DNA of 64,000 bases. It comes from Oligoflexus tunisiensis (GTDB taxonomy: Bacteria; Bdellovibrionota_B; Oligoflexia; Oligoflexales; Oligoflexaceae). Shown here one piece after another: positions 59,850 to 64,000 of this stretch (within the stretch, counting starts at the first letter, position 1; each line of letters begins with the position of its first letter). The translations under genes and the position numbers were made by a program. Below the pieces are notes generated by a model. That model did no database searches, was not told the DNA's origin, and saw only the letters and a list, made by a program, of their open reading frames with translations. The stretch is taken from positions 6,229,346-6,293,345 of the forward strand of contig NZ_BDFO01000001.1 of NCBI RefSeq assembly GCF_001748245.1, in the 5' to 3' direction.

Positions 59850-61739
59850 ATGATGGAACTGCCCAAATCTTTTCGAGACGTCCTTCAGCAAAAAATTCCC
59901 CTGCTCTTTGATGGAGCCACCGGGACCGAACTTTATAATCGCGGGATTTTCATCAACCGTTGTTTTGAGGACGCCAACCTCTCCAGTCCCTCCATCATTC
60001 TGGAATTGCATCGGGACTATCTGAAGGCCGGCGCCGAGGTGCTCAGCACCAACAGCTGGGGAGCCAATCGCTTCAAATTGGCCAAGCATAACCTTCAGGA
60101 CCAGACGGTTCTGATCAACAAAACTGCGGCCAAATTAGCCAGGGAAGTGGCCGGTCGGGAGGCCTACGTGGCCGGTTCCGTCGGACCCTTGGGTGTGCGG
60201 ATTGAACCCTGGGGCCCAACCAGCTTTCAGGAAGCCCGTGAGGCTTTTGCTGAACAAATTCGCGGTCTCAAGGAAGGCGGTGCGGATCTGATCTGCCTCG
60301 AAACCTTTGGCGACATCAGTGAGCTGCAACAGGCCATTCAGGCTGCCAAACAGGAGGCTCCGGAACTCCCGCTCATCGCCCAGATCACAGTCAGCGCCGA
60401 AGGGCAGACCCCGGTGGGAACACCGGCTGAATGGGCTTTGAAAAAGGTTCTGGAATGGGGTGTTGATGCCGTTGGTTTCAACTGCTCCGTGGGTCCCCAG
60501 CCGCTCATGACGCAAATTCAGAAGCTGTTTCCCGATTTGAATATTCCTTTTATCGTGCAGCCCAACGCCGGTCTTCCCAAGGAGACGGATGGGCGTTTGA
60601 TTTATATGTGCACGCCCGAGTATATGGCGGAATTCACCAAACACTTTCTGCAGATTGGGGTGCAGTTTGTCGGCGGTTGCTGCGGAACCTCGCCGGAGCA
60701 TATCAAGGCGATGTCCCAGACCTTCCGTCATCAGCGCGCGATGAATGCCGCCGCGGAGGTCATCCAACGGCCGCGCGTATCCATGGAATTTGCAGGTGCG
60801 GAAGAAACCAAAACCCAACACAACGCACACTGTGTCCCGGTGCCATTCGATCAGAAATCCCGCTGGTCGTGGAAACTCGCGCATGGGCAGCAGGTGACCA
60901 GCGTTGAACTCCTGCCGCCAGCCAGCGTGGTGCCGACAAAGATCCTCGATAACTCCGCGCGTCTGAAGGATGCCGGTATCGATGCGATCAACATTCCTGA
61001 TGGCCCGCGTGCCAGCGCGCGGATGAGTGCGATCCTGACGGCTGTGATGATCGAGCAGAAGGTCGGCATCGAAACGGTGCTGCACTATACCTGCCGCGAC
61101 CGCAACCTGCTCGGCATGCAGTCCGATATGCTCGGAGCGCATGCGATCGGTCTGCGCAACATGCTGCTCGTGACGGGTGATCCGCCGAAGATGGGCAGTT
61201 ATCCGAACGCCACCGGCGTCTTCGATATCGATGCCATTGGTCTCACCAACATGGTCTCGCGTCTGAACGGTGGCATGGACCTCGGTTCGCGTCCCATCGG
61301 TGAACCCACCGCGCTGTCCATCGGGGTCGGGGTGAATCCTGTGCATCGTGACTTCGACTATGAAATGAAACGCTTCGCTTACAAGGTGGAAGCCGGGGCC
61401 GAGTGGGCGATTACACAGCCTGTCTTCGACCTCAGGGCTCTTTATCGTCTGCTCGAATACATCGACAAGCACAACATCAAGATTCCCATCATCGCCGGCA
61501 TCTGGCCTTTGATGAGTTTCCGCAACGCTCAGTTCATGCACAACGAAGTGCCAGGCGTCTTCATCCCCGATGAGATCATGAAACGCATGGCGGCTCCCAA
61601 AAATCCCGAAGATGCCCGCAAGGTCGGTATCGAAATCGCCCGCGGCATGGTCGAGGAACTCGGGACCTCGGTGCAGGGTTTCCAGGTCTCCGCGCCCTTT
61701 GGCAAGGTGGAGCTGGCGCTCGAAGTTCTGGGTCGTTAA
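59850..61739 (+). CDS. Bifunctional homocysteine S-methyltransferase / methylenetetrahydrofolate reductase
   Basis: About 629 residues. The N-terminal half (~1-300) is a homocysteine methyltransferase domain: LLFDGATGTELYNRG, STNSWGANR, and the zinc ligands GFNCSVGP and VGGCCGTSPEH. The C-terminal half (~330-629) is a MetF-type TIM barrel: HYTCRDRNLLGMQSDMLGAHA, LLVTGDPP, and EAGAEWAITQPVFD with IPIIAGIWPL. The protein makes 5-methyl-THF and uses it, or another donor, to methylate homocysteine, as in B. subtilis YitJ-type enzymes. I choose ATG 59850 (AGGA 5 bases upstream); an ATG at 59853 and a TTG at 59799 are alternatives. Its stop directly abuts the stop of the convergent DMT gene. Confidence 0.9.
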   Translation: MMELPKSFRDVLQQKIPLLFDGATGTELYNRGIFINRCFEDANLSSPSIILELHRDYLKAGAEVLSTNSWGANRFKLAKHNLQDQTVLINKTAAKLAREVAGREAYVAGSVGPLGVRIEPWGPTSFQEAREAFAEQIRGLKEGGADLICLETFGDISELQQAIQAAKQEAPELPLIAQITVSAEGQTPVGTPAEWALKKVLEWGVDAVGFNCSVGPQPLMTQIQKLFPDLNIPFIVQPNAGLPKETDGRLIYMCTPEYMAEFTKHFLQIGVQFVGGCCGTSPEHIKAMSQTFRHQRAMNAAAEVIQRPRVSMEFAGAEETKTQHNAHCVPVPFDQKSRWSWKLAHGQQVTSVELLPPASVVPTKILDNSARLKDAGIDAINIPDGPRASARMSAILTAVMIEQKVGIETVLHYTCRDRNLLGMQSDMLGAHAIGLRNMLLVTGDPPKMGSYPNATGVFDIDAIGLTNMVSRLNGGMDLGSRPIGEPTALSIGVGVNPVHRDFDYEMKRFAYKVEAGAEWAITQPVFDLRALYRLLEYIDKHNIKIPIIAGIWPLMSFRNAQFMHNEVPGVFIPDEIMKRMAAPKNPEDARKVGIEIARGMVEELGTSVQGFQVSAPFGKVELALEVLGR

Positions 61740-62612
61740 TTACGAGTAATAGAGCACCACACCGCCCAGGGTCATCATGCCGATGCCGATGACCTTGGGC
61801 AGGTTCATACTCTCCCGCAGCACAGTAAATCCATAGAAACTGACAAAGACCACACTCAGCCTTTTGATGCTGAGGACCGTGGCGACATCGCCGCCGACAT
61901 CATAGGCCTCGAACTGTGACCAGGCCGAGATCGCGGACACGAGACCGAGGATGATGAGAAGTTTCCAGGCCTGGCCGGCCTCGCGGGAAAGGTTGCGCAC
62001 GCCTCCGGCATGGCGGAAGGAAAGAGGCGCCAGACAGAGAAAAACGCCGAGCGTGGTAAAGAAAAGAGCGGTGCCGGCATCATAGGCGAGCACCATCCAT
62101 TTCTGAATCTGGGTGCTCCAGACGCCGAGGATGACCGTGACCCAGACGTAACGTGAGGCACGGTCCGTGAGGATACGTATCAAAGGATCCAGGGGCCGCC
62201 GCCAGACTTCGAGTTTCAAAAGATAGCCACCGATTCCCACCGTGGCGATGCCGGTCCAGGCCTGGGAACTGAGCGCATCCTCACTCAGGAGAGGACCGGA
62301 GAGAGCCACGAACACCGGCAGGAAAATCAGCAGGGGCGACACATCCGACATCTGCCCATGTTTGGTGGCCTTGCTGAGATAAACAACCCCCATCATGGCC
62401 GGCACCACGCTCGCTCCCAGCATCAGCCAGAAGTCAGTATCGAGCGAAGCCAGGCTGCGCGCATGCAAAAAGGGAAGAACAAAGATCATAGTGAAGAATT
62501 GATCGAAAAACGAAAAACTCGAAGGCTCGAGATGATGCAAAAGTTTCTTGGCCAGCACTGATTTAAAGCTGCAAAAGATCATGCAACAGATGGCAAGCGC
62601 AAACCAGCCCAA
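61740..62612 (-). CDS. DMT-superfamily (EamA-like) permease
   Basis: A 290-residue protein with about ten hydrophobic helices in two repeats and short loops (MGVVYLSKATKHGQMSDVSPLLIFLPVFVAL-type helix near 62280-62370, and SIKRLSVVFVSFYGFTVLRESMNLPKVIG at the end). Substrate unknown. The start is TTG with GGAGG 9 bases upstream. No gap separates its stop codon from that of the methionine gene. Confidence 0.8.
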   Translation of the reverse strand: MGWFALAICCMIFCSFKSVLAKKLLHHLEPSSFSFFDQFFTMIFVLPFLHARSLASLDTDFWLMLGASVVPAMMGVVYLSKATKHGQMSDVSPLLIFLPVFVALSGPLLSEDALSSQAWTGIATVGIGGYLLKLEVWRRPLDPLIRILTDRASRYVWVTVILGVWSTQIQKWMVLAYDAGTALFFTTLGVFLCLAPLSFRHAGGVRNLSREAGQAWKLLIILGLVSAISAWSQFEAYDVGGDVATVLSIKRLSVVFVSFYGFTVLRESMNLPKVIGIGMMTLGGVVLYYS

Positions 62613-62828
62613 GGTCCTGATCCTCCATGATGGATCCTCCCCATTTACGGCAATGGACAGAAATACTTGAGGTTTCCGGATTTGGAGTTTTTTTGTTCTG
62701 TGATTTCAAAATGTTAAGGACACACCAGCCGCCGTCGAGGGTCAGTTTTCTTTTGGAAAAGGCTTGAGCGCGGTGATTTCACGCCGATAGAAATTCCGGA
62801 CCTGGACTATCTTCCCAAAGGCAAGGGT

Positions 62829-64000
62829 ATGGAGAACTTCAAGAAAGCTCTCAAACAAGCCATCCTCGACAAGGCGGAAGCTGTACGCTTCGAAGAAGCC
62901 CAGAAGCCGCAGCTGTTGATGTTCGCCGTCGAACGGCCCGTGGCACCATTGCCGGAACAATCGCGTCAGGAAATTTTAAACCTGATCGAATCACTCCTGC
63001 CGATGAATCAGCCTGCAGCACCTCAGGTCCGCGAGGGTGTGCTTTCGATCGTGAATTTTGGAGAGTTGAAGTTGCTCGCGGCAACGGGAGACGTTGCGCG
63101 ACTCTTTGCCTTTATTCCGCCGCAAGGCAATGCTCTGTACCAGCAGATCAAGAATCAACTGCTGGCCCAAACCGTCAGGCCCGCTCCCAAACCCATTTCC
63201 GTGGACGAGCAGGCCCCCCCGTTTCCACCATCACAACAGCCTGGGCACTTTGCAATGGCGGGTGTCACAGGACAGGGCACAAGCGAGGGCGTGCCGATCG
63301 CCTCGCTCCTCCGTTCCGACGATCAAAGTGTGGCGACAAGTCCACCGCCACCCGCCATGGGTTTAACCGTTCCGCCCGTGCCGCCGGTTGCGGTGAGTGA
63401 GGCCAGTGGCACACCAGCCAAACCGCGTTTTGAAAAACCCATACCCGTGGATTTTGCTGCCGAATCGCCTGGCACTGCAACAGGGACAGGAACCGACAGC
63501 AATCCTCTGAAAGCTGCGGAACCCGCACAGAATACTGTGATCAGCTCCCATGTCCCGGGCACGATAGCACCGCAGCCAGCGCGTCCTGGCTTTCAAAAGG
63601 AAGAACACACGGACGCGGAAGACTATCATTTCAATCAGTCCATTCATTCGCTGTCGCGCGCGCCCAGTGAATTCACCAACACCTATGCCGCGATTCATCT
63701 GCCCATGGGCGGTCCATCGTCACCGGAACCCACGGAAAGCAGCATGCCGCGCAAGGTTATCGACGACGAGCCGGCCCTCATCCATTTCGGTGCCAGCATT
63801 CCCGGTGAAACCATTGAACGCAAGGGGCGTTTGCCGATCGATGCCATCCTCGAACACATGGTGGCGAAGCACGCTTCGGATTTGCATCTGGCTTTGACGG
63901 AGCCGGCCTGTCTCCGCATTGATGGCGAAATCGTGCGCATGGGTGAAGCCGTGCTCACCGAAGAGCAGATGCGCTCGTTTTTGATGCCGATCATGCCGCC
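62829..64000 (+). CDS. PilT-like protein with two PilT N-terminal-type domains (3'-truncated by window)
   Basis: At least 390 codons with no stop before the window ends. Residues ~1-110 (FKKALKQAILDKAEAVRFE ... LLMFAVERPVAPL ... ILNLIESLLP ... LSIVNFGELKLLAATG ... LFAFIPP) have the strand/helix order of a PilT N-terminal domain but a divergent sequence. A Pro/Ser/Thr-rich linker spans ~120-330. At ~340 a canonical PilT opening appears (ILEHMVAKHASDLHLAL ... CLRIDGEIVRM ... LTEEQMRSFL), so a secretion-ATPase core should follow outside the window. PilT ATPases retract type IV pili. The start is the first available ATG (AAGG 7 bases upstream), yet the same frame looks coding back to about 62760 without any start codon. 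Confidence 0.7.
   Translation, partial: MENFKKALKQAILDKAEAVRFEEAQKPQLLMFAVERPVAPLPEQSRQEILNLIESLLPMNQPAAPQVREGVLSIVNFGELKLLAATGDVARLFAFIPPQGNALYQQIKNQLLAQTVRPAPKPISVDEQAPPFPPSQQPGHFAMAGVTGQGTSEGVPIASLLRSDDQSVATSPPPPAMGLTVPPVPPVAVSEASGTPAKPRFEKPIPVDFAAESPGTATGTGTDSNPLKAAEPAQNTVISSHVPGTIAPQPARPGFQKEEHTDAEDYHFNQSIHSLSRAPSEFTNTYAAIHLPMGGPSSPEPTESSMPRKVIDDEPALIHFGASIPGETIERKGRLPIDAILEHMVAKHASDLHLALTEPACLRIDGEIVRMGEAVLTEEQMRSFLMPIMP

Noticed and set aside
60135..61541. 468-codon minus-strand frame opposite the homocysteine methyltransferase gene
   Set aside because: Shadow of a gene with full catalytic motifs.
1..64000. tRNA, rRNA, CRISPR arrays, insertion sequences or prophage
   Set aside because: No TPsiC-type GTTCGAATC with matching acceptor stem, no spaced direct repeats and no transposase, integrase or phage proteins were seen.

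Overview
The window reads as ordinary chromosomal DNA of a free-living Gram-negative bacterium. It is GC-rich (mid-to-high fifties by eye), densely coded, and contains no rRNA, tRNA, phage, transposon or CRISPR that I can recognise. Outer-membrane style lipoproteins, a complete mreBCD-mrdA-mrdB rod-shape operon, MotAB, a PilT-type protein, TPR proteins like those of the myxobacterial gliding apparatus, and several sensor kinases together suggest the Bdellovibrionota/Oligoflexia or a neighbouring deltaproteobacterial-type lineage. That placement is inference from gene content only.

Layout. 1-3.7 kb: the end of a hybrid histidine kinase facing a two-gene unit made of a normal membrane histidine kinase and a degenerate copy that has lost its phospho-acceptor histidine. 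3.8-15.5 kb: two DUF885 lipoproteins, a thioredoxin-like protein, a HEAT-repeat/cyclophilin fusion, an EamA transporter, a subtilisin-like lipoprotein and small secreted proteins. 14.6-19.7 kb: a minus-strand run of metallopeptidase-like lipoprotein, alaS, xthA and a LysR regulator. 20-28 kb: an orphan BtuF-like binding protein, a HAD phosphatase/PlsC pair, DUF2288 and pRiA4b-ORF3 proteins, a linalool dehydratase/isomerase-like protein, a CorC-type CBS protein and an M17 leucyl aminopeptidase. 28.4-33 kb: ferredoxin plus endonuclease III, Maf, KamA overlapping a TIGR03862-type flavoprotein, and an AHSA1 protein. 33-40 kb: a YfiM-like protein, a 1063-residue hybrid kinase with an ethylene-receptor (ETR1-type) N-terminus, a lipoprotein, NAD kinase and a PpiD-like foldase. 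40-48.5 kb: mreB, mreC, mreD, PBP2, RodA, purC, and an alpha-carbonic anhydrase fused to a membrane domain. 48.5-59.7 kb: a 627-base noncoding stretch rich in hairpins, a helical-repeat protein, a Cys-rich lipoprotein, a motA-motB-lipoprotein-ykgJ operon, a tail-anchored protein with receiver-like and PilZ-like modules, and a large TPR protein followed by a TPR lipoprotein. 59.8-64 kb: a bifunctional homocysteine methyltransferase/MTHFR, a DMT permease and the start of a PilT-like protein carrying two PilT N-terminal-type domains.

The most interesting items are the ethylene-receptor kinase, which keeps the ETR1 copper/ethylene residues at identical spacing; the linalool dehydratase-like protein, which keeps the family's cysteine pair; the possible envelope or motility module at 49-64 kb; the kinase/pseudokinase pair; and the structured noncoding block at 48.5-49.1 kb. 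A window-wide oddity is that eight of ten convergent gene pairs overlap at their 3' ends.
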